From positions 1,008,501 through 1,072,500 of the forward strand of contig CAMRHE010000459.1 in assembly GCA_947044405.1 (NCBI GenBank): 64,000 nucleotides of DNA, read 5' to 3'. Position numbers and translations under genes: made by a program. Below are positions 11,260 through 25,100 of the stretch, in pieces; position 1 is the first letter of the stretch; every line of letters starts with the position of its first letter. The notes below the pieces were generated by a model, which had not been told where the DNA came from, did not search any database, and was given only the letters and a program-made list of their open reading frames with translations. Source of the DNA: Leptodactylus fallax. Taxonomy: Eukaryota > Chordata > Amphibia > Anura > Leptodactylidae.

Positions 11260-12575
11260 TTCTATAGACTTCTCCTTTCTTGCTGGTGTGGCTGACACCA
11301 GAGGACAGCAGCATTACTTTCATGTGGCACAGTGCTGGGCAGTAGTATACAGGACACAAGATGGCGGTGTGGTTGCTGTTCAGACACTTTATTTAGCTTA
11401 TACACTGCGGTTCTCCTGTGATTCGGCTGCTTCGCAGGCAGCAGCCATTTTGCAAACCCTTCATGAAGGGCGGAGCTTAGGCGTTGCCATGGAGAATAGC
11501 TACAAACCAAAACACAGGACAAGCTTATGGCAGGCGAGCATTCTCATTGGCTCAGATTCTTGTCCCACCCCCAATCAGCACTTGGAATGTTCCATTTACA
11601 CACAATATAAGGGGGGGGGGGGGGGGGGCAGTTCATATAATTGACCCGGGACAGAGATGAACTATAACCCCCAGTTCTCCCCTTAGGACACCCCGCTAGA
11701 TGGCGGTTATAATACTCTACATATATTATGTCATCTTTATAAACTTATATTCATAGATTTCATTATTTCTCAAAAATTCTCATAATTCACCTAAAACGGA
11801 CAGAACACGCAGACGCTTCGTACACGGATCTGCCCCCTGACACGCTACTGACGACCATTTTGTGGATGGAGATGCCATGAGGTGGCCGGTGCCTCGTACC
11901 TCGCAGTAAAGTCAATGCTACACCTAGTAAAGCACCAGACAGTTCCACTCACAAAATGGCCGCCGCCCTACACGTTGGGGCCGTACCAGACAGAATGAGG
12001 TTTTGTCAGATTTTGGCTTTTGGTAAAACACTGTAAATCTCTTTCGACACCTTTGACCCCGCCCCTAGCGCAGGGAATTTGAGAGCAGCCATTTTGTGTG
12101 GTTGTCATCTCCTGACTACGACTACATCGTACCTACGGGAGTCTGTGCAGCTTGTGCTGACACCGTTATGTGAGTCCTAAACATGGACGACAGGAACGCG
12201 AAGAAGCCATTTTGAAAGTGGAGTCGTCGCTTTTCTTTTCTTCCTCCGGGGGGCAACATTTGGCGGTTGCGAAATATTACGGTCTGTTCCGGTAACATCA
12301 GGGTTAATTTTCTCACGGACGTCTCTGACCTTGATGCTGATGACTCCTCATCAATGACGTTGCGGTCACTATGGCAACCATTCAGCGTTAGGTATTCAAT
12401 AATCCCGCGTTATGGGGAAAAGGCACAATTTTTACTTCTCTTTTCGTCCAGTTTTGATATTTTGCGTTACTTGTGAAATGTGGACAAAGTGCAAATATGA
12501 ACGGAAATTTAGCGGTCTGCGCTGCGTGCGGTGGCGGCGACATCTTCCATCACCACACGTCAACATTCTGTGGAA
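11260..12575. other. SAP25/IRS3 intergenic DNA, no gene seen
   Basis: Unique-looking sequence with no convincing coding exon on either strand. It holds an 18 bp G run near 11611-11628 and several CCATTTTG/CAAAATGG motifs (near 11447, 11857, 11955, 12090, 12208) plus 'aagatggcggt' near 11358. These resemble YY1 core sites but are short. Confidence 0.5.
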
Positions 12576-13141
12576 ATAAAATATAAAAAATCCATTTATT
12601 CCAAAAATTTACATTCAGTTAATCTGTGAAGTGGAGGGGCGGGGCCATACAGGGGAGCTCCACCCCTTAAAAGTGAAGGGGCTAAGGGTGGAGCTTCCAG
12701 TACAGATGCAATTCTATGTTATAAATGCAGGGAGGAGGAGCTTGACAAGCTCCACCTACAGCCATGTACTTGGAAGAAGTTGGGGGGGGCGGGGCTTGTA
12801 GGGACACTTTTCCTCAATCACCTCCTGACCTCCTCAGGTGACTCCGTCCAGGGCTGCACTTGTATTGGCAGGTGGGGTTGCCCTTTAACATGTCATTGGA
12901 AAGCCCCTTTAAAGGACCAGACATTAACCTGTAGAGGACTGTGAGACAAGGGAGGGGGGTCATTCACTGTAGGAGATATTATGTGGCCATAGCCCCCCTC
13001 CCCCCTTCATTACATCACAGCCCACCTGCTGCTGACACATAGAAGCGACACCTCTGCTGGTGTTCAAGTCCAGGAGGGGGCGGCGAGTACCGATCAGCAG
13101 CTAAAAATCAGAACCGCCGCCCCCAGGGAATCACGTACAAA
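12576..13141 (-). other. IRS3: Probable IRS3 terminal exon, mostly 3' UTR
   Basis: On the - strand an acceptor 'ctttgctgctcgcag' ends at 13142. Joined to the donor after 14828 it would add three codons (V-C-T) and a stop at 13133-13131. A - strand AATAAA at 12600-12595 would then end the transcript. The exact C terminus is uncertain: another exon or a different acceptor is possible, and retaining the intron would read into the 72 bp array. Confidence 0.4.
12595..12600 (-). promoter_or_regulatory. Candidate IRS3 poly(A) signal (AATAAA on -)
   Basis: A canonical hexamer on the - strand 535 bp past the proposed IRS3 stop, in an A/T-rich patch. Positional inference only. Confidence 0.45.
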
Positions 13142-16100
13142 CTGCGAGCAGCAAAGTGCAAGGTGTAACACGAGGGGAATAGAGGAACAGATAATGTAGT
13201 AGATGTCACCTGCAGTCCTATGTAACACCACAGATAACACAGTGATAACTCTCTGAGTACAGATAATGTAGTAGATATCACCTGCAGTCCTATGTAACAC
13301 CACAGATAGCACAGTGATAACTCTCTGAGTACAGATAATGTAGTAGGTGTCACCTGCAGTCCTATGTAACACCACAGATAACACAGTGATAACTCTCTGA
13401 GTACAGGTAATGTAGTAGTGTCACCTGCAGTCCTATGTAACACCACAGATAGCACATAGTGATAACTCTCTGAGTACAGATAATGTAGTAGATGTCACCT
13501 GCAGTCCTATGTAACACCACAGATAACACAGTGATAACTCTCTGAGTACAGATAATGTAGTAGTGTCACCTGCAGTCCTATGTAACACCACAGATAACAC
13601 AGTGATAACTCTCTGAGTACAGATAATGTAGTAGTGTCACCTGCAGTCCTATGTAACACCACAGATAACACAGTGATAACTCTCTGAGTACAGATAATGT
13701 AGTAGATGTCACCTGCAGTCCTATGTAACACCACAGATAACACAGTGATAACTCTCTGAGTACAGATAATGTAGTAGATGTCACCTGCAGTCCTATGTAA
13801 CACCACAGATAACACAGTGATAACTCTCTGAGTACAGATAATGTAGTAGTGTCACCTGCAGTCCTATGTAACACCACAGATAACACAGTGATAACTCTCT
13901 GAGTACAGATAATGTAGTAGATGTCACCTGCAGTCCTATGTAACACCACAGATAACACAGTGATAACTCTCTGAGTACAGATAATGTAGTAGATGTCACC
14001 TGCAGTCCTATGTAACACCACAGATAACACAGTGATAACTCTCTGAGTACAGATAATGTAGTAGTGTCACCTGCAGTCCTATGTAACACCACAGATAACA
14101 CAGTGATAACCCTCTGAGTACAGATAATGTAGTAGATGTCACCTGCAGTCCTATGTAACACCACAGATAACACAGTGATAACTCTCTGAGTACAGATAAT
14201 GTAGTAGATGTCACCTGCAGTCCTATGTAACACCACAGATAACACAGTGATAACTCTCTGAGTACAGATAATGTAGTAGATGTCACCTGCAGTCCTATGT
14301 AACACCACAGATAACACAGTGATAACTCTCTGAGTACAGATAATGTAGTAGTGTCACCTGCAGTCCTATGTAACACCACAGATAACACAGTGATAACTCT
14401 CTGAGTACAGATAATGTAGTAGTGTCACCTGCAGTCCTATGTAACACCACAGATAACACAGTGATAACTCTCTGAGTACAGATAATGTAGTAGATGTCAC
14501 CTGCAGTCCTATGTAACACCACAGATAACACACAGTGATAACTCTCTGAGTACAGATAATGTAGTAGTGTCACCTGCAGTCCTATGTAACACCACAGATA
14601 ACACAGTGATAACTCTCTGAGTACAGATAATGTAGTAGATGTCACCTGCAGTCCTATGTAACACCACAGATAACACACAGTGATAACTCTCTGAGTACAG
14701 ATAATGTAGTAGATGTCACCTGCAGTCCTATGTAACACCACAGATAACACAGTGATAACTCTCTGAGTACAGATAATGTAGTAGATGTCACCTGCAGTCC
14801 TATGTAACACTATCTCTTTGTCAGTACCTGTTTCATCTCTGCTTCCTCTCCTCAGTTCTCCGGACATGTGGAAGTCGATGCTGGCATAGGTGTTGATGCA
14901 TGGACTTGGCGCCAGGCTCCCTGTCTTCATAGGGGGCACTACGTTGGTTCCTACCGCTGCAGGCGGGGGGGCAGTAGCTCCAACATCTTTCACCAGGTCC
15001 AGGTCTATGTAGTTGAGTCCGGACTCTTCCACTGAAGGACGACTACCATTAAGTGGAGTGAGAGTAGCCCCATCGGAGCAGTGTCTGGTCCTGGCAGGAG
15101 GCTCCGTCCTGGAGATCTTCGCTCGTTCTGAATTCTTGTAGAGGTGACACCCTGATACCGCAGTGAGGAGACCTTTCACGGCAGTGTCTTCAGAGCAGGA
15201 TCGGGCCACCACTATTTTCTCCTCTTTATCTGTTGTGGAATCTCCCGGGCCCTTGACACTGGCACCATACACATCTGAGGGGTCAACGGGCCAGAAGTTA
15301 TCACTGGTGACAGCCGGCCGGTAGTTCTTCTCTGTGGAGGACTTCTCCATGATTGACTGTGTCCATGGTGTCTTCTCCACCATGGGTTTGGGCAGTTTCC
15401 CGTCCATGTTCTCTGTGGTGGGTTTCTTCTCAGGTCTGGCTACCATCTTGACATGAGAGAGCGGGGTTTCTGGCTCAAATGTCATGTGGGTGTAGTTCCC
15501 ATTTGGCACATGGGGATGATAGCTTTGGGTGTCCATAGTGATGTACTCCGCCTGATGGGGGTCTTCCTTCCTGGTTATCTTCTCTGGCTTAGACCTGTAA
15601 TGGATGCTGACATACTCCCCAGGACTGGGTGGTCTACGGTAGTTTCCAGGCAGTGTGCTGGCCCGCCATGTGTCTACTGACATACTCAGTGGTCTCCGGT
15701 TCTTGCCACCAGTCACTTCTTCTAGACTATCAGAGGAGGAGTGATGAGACGTAGGGAGAGAGTCCATCTTGTAGGAGCGAGGCAGAGATCGGTAGGAGGC
15801 TGGGATCCTGGTGGGCTGATGGGCCGAGCACAGCAAACTGTCTGGGGGCGGCGGTGTGCTAGAGGCGGAGCGGCTCAGTGGCCACATGTTCATGTAATCG
15901 GACGCTTGACTGTCAGTGCTGCCTGCTGACATTTCCCCAGAGGGCGGCCAGCTCATCCCCTCAGGAGAACAGCTCCCAAGAGGTGACATCATGACGTAGC
16001 CGGCCATTTCTATAGGGGCGGGGGGAGAGATGCTGTTGGGGGTCATGGGCACGTAGTCTTGGGAGGACCTGCTGCCAGGTAACATGGGCATGTAGCTGGC

Positions 16101-19100
16101 GTCTTGACATGGTTCGCACTTCCCCATCATGGCGTAGTTGTCCTCATTTTCTAACTTAGCAAGTCGCCCTTCGTTTTCCTCGCTAGATGGTGGAGACATG
16201 AGCTCTAACGTTTGGGGTCTCCTTCGTAGGTGTCCCATGGAGATATAATTGGTTTCTGTCATTGGTGATGGTGGCAAAAATGTTGGTGGCTCAAATCCTG
16301 GGCTAGAGCCGTATTCGTCGGATGAGGCTGAGCCATAGTCCACAGGAGGGTGCCCGGCCACACCCCGAAGACGCTTTTCTTCATCCTCTTCCTGGGAGTG
16401 TGGACTCTGATCACGGGGTTTTGGGGCTGGGGAGCTGTCAACTGGGACCTCAATCCTAGATCTACGGGACAAACCAACTTGACTGGGTGGAGGGGGGTTT
16501 GGTAAGTGACGTCGGGAGGGGACAGTGATGGGAGTGGAGGACAGGGACTGACTCTTGGTCCGAGGCCGAAACTCTTCACTCAGAGACTTCATGGCTTCTA
16601 GGATGGTCTCATGCATGTTCTGCGCCACAACAGAGTCATCCACCTGCAAAGTCACCGGGACATAAGTATCTGCCATCAAAAAGTATCTACCTCCACAAGC
16701 CCTCCCGCCCCCATGGTACCAAACAGATGACCCCTATGGCCTTGTAATAACCGTCCATCATTCCGGGAACTAATGGGACCCTCCAATGTTATACTGTTCA
16801 TGCTCCAATCTGGCTGTAGAGAAGACTTCAAGGAAGCCACAACTGTCTCCCCTCCGAAAGCCCCATATCTAGCCCCTCCCACGGTCAATAATGACGACAT
16901 GTTAGTAGCCCCATATCAAGCCCTGCACATGCTCAGTAATGGCGGCATGTTAGTAGCCCCATATCTAGCTCCTCCCTCGGTCGCCGCTCTTACCTGCATC
17001 CACAGCTCTCCTGGCCCGGTGACCGCTGACCTTCCGACCTCCACAAAGAAGTAGTTGTCTGAGTGGCCGCAGCGGCGGACGTTCATAAGCTGGAGGGTGA
17101 CGGACGGAGTATCACAGCGCAGACGCAGGAGGCTCAGGGTGCGCTCTGTCAGGCAGAGGCGGTACACACCAGAAAGGTTACGTGTCTGACCCAGGCCGCG
17201 GGGGCGCAGGCTCACCTGCCAGACCTCTCGGAAAGGTGGACCTGGCCAGGTGGCGCCATCTTCTGTAGGGGTGGAGAGGGAGCGAGCTGTGGAAGAGAAG
17301 ACAAGACATGAGCCGAGCAGAACAACCTTCAAGCCCCATATTCAAATCCTCAACACCTCCTGCCGCCTCCAACTCAAGAACATCCATCGAATCCGCTCCT
17401 TCCTCACCCCTGAAACTAAAAAGATGCTAATCCATGCCCTCATAATCTCCCGCCTAGACTACTGTAACCCCCTTCTCTATGGCCTCCCAGCTAACACTCT
17501 CGCCCCCCTCCAGTCCTCCTTACACTGTGCTGCTCACCTAATACACCTCTCCCCCTGTTCTTCATCGGCTGCTCCCTCTGCCAACCCCTTCACTGGCTAC
17601 CCATCGCCCAGCGAATAGAGATCAAATTACTAACACTGACATACAAAGCCATCCACAGCCTGTCCCCTCCATATATCTCCGACCTAATCTCCCGCTACCT
17701 GCCCGCACGTAACCTCCGATCCTCCAAAGACCTCCTACTCCGCTCTGCTCTTATGCGCTCCTCACACAATCGTCTCCAAGACTTCTCCCGTGCATCCCCC
17801 ATACTCTGGAACTCATTACCAAGGCATATAAGACTGACCCCCACAGTCACAAGCTTCAAGAAGGCCCTGAAGACTCACCTATTCAGGAAGGCCTACAACC
17901 TCCAATAACACTACTGTCACCACACCGCCATCTGTACAACCTCCAATAACACTACTGTCACCACACCGCCATCTGTACAACCCCCAATAACACTACTGTC
18001 ACCACACCGCCATCTGTACAACCTCCAATAACACTACTGTCACCACACCGCCATCTGTACAACCTCCAATAACACTACTGTCACCACACCGCCATCTGTA
18101 CAACCTCCAATAACACTACTGTCACCACACCGCCATCTGTACAACCCCCAATAACACTACTGTCACCACACCGCCATCTGTACAGCCCCCAATAACACTA
18201 CTGTCACCACACCGCCATCTGTACAACCTCCAATAACACTACTGTCACCACACCGCCATCTGTACAACCTCCAATAACACTACTGTCACCACACCGTCAT
18301 CTGTACAACCCCCAATAACACTACTGTCACCACACCGCCACCTGTACAACCTCCAATAACACTACTGTCACCACACCGCCATCTGTACAACCCCCAATAA
18401 CACTACTGTCACCACACCGCCACCTGTACAACCTCCAATAACACTACTGTCACCACACCGCCATCTGTACAACCTCCAATAACACTACTGTCACCACACC
18501 GCCACCTGTACAACCTCCAATAACACTACTGTCACCACACCGCCATCTGTACAACCTCCAATAACACTACTGTCACCACACCACCATCTGTACAGCCCCC
18601 AATAACACTACTGTCACCACACCGCCACCTGTACAACCTCCAATAACACTACTGTCACCACACCGCCATCTGTACAGCCTCCAATAACACTACTGTCACC
18701 ACACCGCCATCTGTACAACATCCAATAACACTACTGTCACCACACCACCATCTGTACAACCACCAAGAACACTACTGTCACCACACCGCCATCTGTACAA
18801 CCTCCAATAACACTACTGTCACCACACCGCCATCTGTACAACCTCCAATAACACTACTGTCACCACACCGCCATCTGTACAACCTCCAATAACACTACTG
18901 TCACCACACCGCCATCTGTACAACCTCCAATAACACTACTGTCACCACACCGCCATCTGTACAACCTCCAATAACACTACTGTCACCACACCGCCATCTG
19001 TACAGCCCCCAATAACACTACTGTCACCACACCGCCACCTGTACAACCCCCAATAACACTACTGTCACCACACCGCCATCTGTACAGCCTCCAATAACAC

Positions 19101-22100
19101 TACTGTCACCACACCACCATCTGTACAGCCCCTAATAACACTACTGTCACCACACCGCCACCTGTACAACCCCCAATAACACTACTGTCACCACACCGCC
19201 ACCTGTACAGCCCCCAATAACACTACTGTCACCACACCGCCACCTGTACAACCTCCAATAACACTACTGTCACCGCCATCTATACAGCCTCTACCCCACC
19301 TTCTGTCTCTATCCCTCTTCCTCATAGATTGTAAGCCCTTGCGGGCAGGGCCCTCTATCCCACTGTGCCAGTGATCACTGCTAGTATTATCTGTTATGTA
19401 TATCTGGTGTACTGTATGTAAATCCACAAATGTACAACACCATGGAATTAATATAATAATGTACAGAGCACCATGGGATTAATATAATAATGTACAGAGC
19501 ACCATGGAATTAATATAATAATGTACAGAGCACCATGGAATTAATATAATAATGTACAGAGCACCATGGGATTAATATAATAATGTGCAGAGCACCATGG
19601 GATTAATATAATAATGTACAGAGCACCATGGGATTAATATAATAATGTACAGAGCACCATGGAATTAATATAATAATGTACAGAGCACCATGGGATTAAT
19701 ATAATAATGTACAGAGCACCATGGGATTAATATAATAATGTACAGAGCACCATGGGATTAATATAATAATGTACAGAACACCATGGAATTAATATAATAA
19801 TGTACAGAGCACCATGGGATTAATATAATAATGTACAGCACCATGGGATTAATATAATAATGTACAGCACCATGGGATTAATATAATAATGTACAGAGCA
19901 CCATGGGATTAATATAATAATGTACAGAGCACCATGGGATTAATATAATAATGTACAGAACACCATGGGATTAATATAATAATGTACAGAACACCATGGA
20001 ATTAATATAATAATGTACAGAGCACCATGGGATTAATATAATAATGTACAGCACCATGGGATTAATATAATAATGTACAGAGCACCATGGGATTAATATA
20101 ATAATGTACAGCACCATGGGATTAATATAATGTACAGAGCACCAAGGTATTAATATAATAATGTACAGAGCACCATGGGATTAATATAATAATGTACAGA
20201 GCACCATGGGATTAATATAATAATGTGCAGAGCACCATGGGATTAATATAATAATGTACAGAGCACCATGGGATTAATATAATAATGTACAGAGCACCAT
20301 GGGATTATTGGTGCTATATAAACAACAATAATAATAATATTCAGATCCCTTTAATTTTCAATCTTTGTTTCATTGCAGCAATTTGCTAAAAGCAGAAAAG
20401 TTCCTTTTATTCCTCAGTAATGTACACTCAGCTCCCCATCCTGACAGAAAAAAACAGAAATGTAGATATTTTTGCAAATTTATTAAAAAAGAAAACCTGC
20501 AATCTCCCATGGTCATAAGTATTCCGAGCCTTTGCTGTGACACTCATATATAACTCACTGCTCTCCATTTCCTTCTGATCCTCCTTGAGATGGTTCTACT
20601 CCTTCATTGGAGTCCAGCTGGGTTTAATTAAACTGATTGGACTTGATTAGGAAAGTCGCACACCTGTCTATATAAGACCTCACAGCTCACACTGCATGTC
20701 ACAGCAAATGAGAATCAGGAGGTCAAAGGAACTGCCCAAGGAGCTCAGAGACAGAATTGTGGCAAGGCACAGATCTGGCCAAGGTTCCTCAGAGCACAGC
20801 GGCCTCCATAATCCTTACATGGAAGAAGTTTGGGACGAGCAGAACTCTTCCTAGACCTGGCCGTCCAGCCAAACTGAGCAATGGTGGGAGAAGAGCCTTG
20901 GTGAGAGCGGTAAAGAAGAAGCCAAAGATGACTGTGGCCGAGCTCCAGAGATGCAGTAGGGAGATGGGAGAAAGTTCTACAAAGTCACTATCACTGCAGC
21001 CTCCACCAGTCGGGGCTTTATGGCAGAGCGGCCCGAAGGAAGCCTCTCCTCAGTGCAAGACATAGGAAAGCCAAAAAACACATGAAGGACTCCCAGACTA
21101 TGAGAAATAAGATTCTCTGCTCTGAGGAGACCAAGATGGAACTTTTTAGCATTAATTCTAAGCGGTATGTGTGGAGAAAACCAGGCCCTGCTCATCACCT
21201 GCCCAATACAATCCCAACAGTGAGACATGGTGGTGGCAGCATCATGCTATGGGGGACAGGACGACTGGGTGTAATTGTAGGAAAGATGGATGCGGCCAAG
21301 TACAGAGAGATCCTGGAAGAAAACCTCTCCCAGAGTGCTCCGGACCTCAGACTGGGCCGAAGGTTCACCTTCCAACAAGACAATGACCCTAAGCACAGCT
21401 AAAATAACTAAGGAACAACTCTGTGACCATTCCTGACTGGCCCAGCCAGAGCCCGGACCTCAACCCAACTGAGCATCTCTGGAGAGACCTGAAAATGTCT
21501 CCACCAACGTTCACCATCCAACCTGACGGAACTGGAGAGGATCTGCAAGGAAGAATGGCCGAGGATCCCCAAATCCAGATGTGACAAACTTGTTGTATCA
21601 TTCCCAAGAAGACTCCTGGCTGTACTAGCTGAAAAGGAAGCGGCTTCTACTCAGTACTGAGCAAAGGCTCCGAATACTTATGGCCATGGGAGATTGCAGG
21701 TTTTCTTTTTTAATAAACTTGCAAAAATATCTACATTTCTGTTTTTTCTGTCAGGATGGGGAGCGGAGTGTACATTACTGAGGAATAAAAGGAACTTTTT
21801 TGCTTTTAGCAAATGGCTGCAATGAAACAAAGAGTGAAAAATGTAAAGGGGTCTGAATACTTTCCGTACCCACTGTAGATCCTGCAGATTATTACACCAC
21901 TCACCTCTCTACAAATCTGCAGAACATCGCTCTGTCCTTTCTACCTCTTTAAGCATGCAAATCAAAGCTATGCTGGAAAAGAGGGGTTAAGGGTGTGACG
22001 CTCTGCAGGAAAAACAAGCATAGTGACGCCATGATCACCATGGATACATACTGCTGGAAGATGCAGGTTTGGTTACTATGACAACCAGAAGTCAGGCTTT

Positions 22101-25100
22101 TGGGCCTAATGAGTGTCAGCTTCTCAGGACAGTGGGGGTGCAGGTGTAATGTACAAGGACATGATGAGCTGCTGTGCAGCAGTCATCGCCCCCTACAGGC
22201 CAGACTGGGATACACAGAGGCCACTAGACCCCTTTATTTTAGGCACCTCTCTGGATTTTAATCATAAAGAACATACAGGAAAATCTACCAGCAATACCCC
22301 AACCTACACAGCACTGCTACACCGTGCCCTGTATATACACACACAGACCAGACCCTGCTACACCATCCCCTGTATATACACAGCACAGACCCCGCTACAC
22401 CATCCCCTGTATACACACACAACACAGACCCCGCTACACCATCACCTGTATACACACAGCACAGACCCCGCTACACCATCACCTGTATATACACAGCACA
22501 GACCCCGCTACACCATCCCCTGTATATACACACCACAGACCCCGCTACACCATCCCCTGTATATACACACAGCACAGACCCCGCTACACCATCACCTGTA
22601 TATACACAGCACAGACCCCGCTACACCATCCCCTGTATATACACACAGCACAGACCCCGCTACACCATCCCCTGTATATACACAGCACAGACCCCGCTAC
22701 ACCATCCCCTGTATATACACACAGCACAGACCCTGCTACACCATCCCCTGTATACACACACAGCACAGACCAGACCCCGCTACACCATCACCTGTATACA
22801 CACAGCACAGACCCCGCTACACCATCCCCTGTATACACACAGCACAGACCCCGCTACACCATCACCTGTATATACACACAGCACAGACCCCGCTACACCA
22901 TCACCTGTATATACACAGCACAGACCCTGCTACACCATCACCTGTATACACACACAGCACAGACTCTGCTACACCATCACCTGTATACACACAGCACAGA
23001 CCCCGCTACACCATCCCCTGTATATACACACAGCACAGACCCCGCTACACCATCCCCTGTATATACACAGCACAGACCCTGCTACACCGTGACCTGTATA
23101 CACACACAGCACAGAACAGACCCTGCTACACCGTGACCTGTATACACCCAGGCCAGACCCTGCTACACCGTGACCTGTATACACCCAGGCCAGACCCTGC
23201 TACACCGTGACCTGTATACACCCAGGCCAGACCCTGCTACACCGTGACCTGTATACACCCAGGCCAGACCCTGCTACACCGTGACCTGTATACACCCAGG
23301 CCAGACCCTGCTACACCGTGACCTGTATACACCCAGGCCAGACCCTGCTACACCGTGACCTGTATACACCCAGGCCAGACCCTGCTACACCGTGACCTGT
23401 ATACACCCAGGCCAGACCCTGCTACACCGTGACCTGTATACACCCAGGCCAGACCCTGCTACACCGTGACCTGTATACACCCAGGCCAGACCCTGCTACA
23501 CCGTGACCTGTATACACCCAGGCCAGACCCTGCTACACCGTGACCTGTATACACCCAGGCCAGACCCTGCTACACCGTGACCTGTATACACCCAGGCCAG
23601 ACCCTGCTACACCGTGACCTGTATACACCCAGGCCAGACCCTGCTACACCGTGACCTGTATACACCCAGGCCAGACCCTGCTACACCGTGACCTGTATAC
23701 ACCCAGGCCAGACCCTGCTACACCGTGACCTGTATACACCCAGGCCAGACCCTGCTACACCGTGACCTGTATACACCCAGGCCAGACCCTGCTACACCGT
23801 GACCTGTATACACCCAGGCCAGACCCTGCTACACCGTGACCTGTATACACCCAGGCCAGACCCTGCTACACCGTGACCTGTATACACCCAGGCCAGACCC
23901 TGCTACACCGTGACCTGTATACACCCAGGCCAGACCCTGCTACACCGTGACCTGTATACACCCAGGCCAGACCCTGCTACACCGTGACCTGTATACACCC
24001 AGGCCAGACCCTGCTACACCGTGACCTGTATACACCCAGGCCAGACCCTGCTACACCGTGACCTGTATACACCCAGGCCAGACCCTGCTACACCGTGACC
24101 TGTATACACCCAGGCCAGACCCTGCTACACCGTGACCTGTATACACCCAGGCCAGACCCTGCTACACCGTGACCTGTATACACCCAGGCCAGACCCTGCT
24201 ACACCGTGACCTGTATACACCCAGGCCAGACCCTGCTACACCGTGACCTGTATACACCCAGGCCAGACCCTGCTACACCGTGACCTGTATACACCCAGGC
24301 CAGACCCTGCTACACCGTGACCTGTATACACCCAGGCCAGACCCTGCTACACCGTGACCTGTATACACCCAGGCCAGACCCTGCTACACCGTGACCTGTA
24401 TACACCCAGGCCAGACCCTGCTACACCGTGACCTGTATACACCCAGGCCAGACCCTGCTACACCGTGACCTGTATACACCCAGGCCAGACCCTGCTACAC
24501 CGTGACCTGTATACACCCAGGCCAGACCCTGCTACACCGTGACCTGTATATACACACAGCACAGACCCTGCTACACCATCACCTGTATACACACACAGAC
24601 CAGACCCTGCTACACCATCACCTGTATATACACACACAGCACAGACCCCGCTACACCATCACCTGTATATACACACAGCACAGACCCCGCTACACCATCA
24701 CCTGTATACACACAGCACAGACCCTTCTACACTAAAATATGTATATAGTGTTGCGCCCTTCATGTCATGGCTTAGCAGATTTGCTGTGTACACAGTCAGA
24801 CTCCACCTGGTACATGGAGGACCTGTATCCTGTGTCATTACCCTGGGCTTGGAGTTCTTGTATGGCTTGATACCAGGCGTCCTGCTCCTCTTCTCCATCA
24901 GCAGACACACACAGACCCCCGTCCCGTGTATACAGCACCAGGAGGTGTCTCCTCTTGGCGTCCGCTCTTTTGTTGACACCGAAGGCCTCCTCTAGGACGA
25001 TAGTTCCTCGTGGCCCCCCGGAGCCATCCCCAAGACGGAACTTCTTCTCATTTTCATAGTACTCCAGACGAGCTGGACCCCGAGAGCCAGCGCTACGCAG

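Larger units (their letters stand above)
17325..20338 (+). mobile_element. 5'-truncated L2/CR1-type LINE, 3' end, antisense in IRS3 intron
   Basis: Reading + with at least one frameshift, 17325-17908 encodes the end of a non-LTR retrotransposon reverse transcriptase [23 protein letters not shown], then [10 protein letters not shown], then [20 protein letters not shown] (after a frame change near 17590), then LFRKAYNLQ and TAA. The 3' UTR holds the recognisable 'attgtaagcccttgcgggca' block near 19327 and ends with 'ggtgctatata' and (aat)n near 20309-20338. Two minisatellites have grown inside this UTR and account for most of the length. It cannot be autonomous. Confidence 0.8.

Noticed and set aside
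14295..14827. Continuation of the IRS3 frame into the 72 bp array as true coding sequence
   Set aside because: A good donor lies at 14828/14827, IRS proteins normally end soon after the YASI site, and the added residues only mirror the repeat.
15453..15929. Small + strand ORFs inside the IRS3 long exon
   Set aside because: Antisense shadows of the conserved IRS reading frame.
22113..23210. 365-codon Thr/His/Pro/Tyr repeat ORF on +
   Set aside because: Lies in an IRS3 intron and follows the 37 bp minisatellite.
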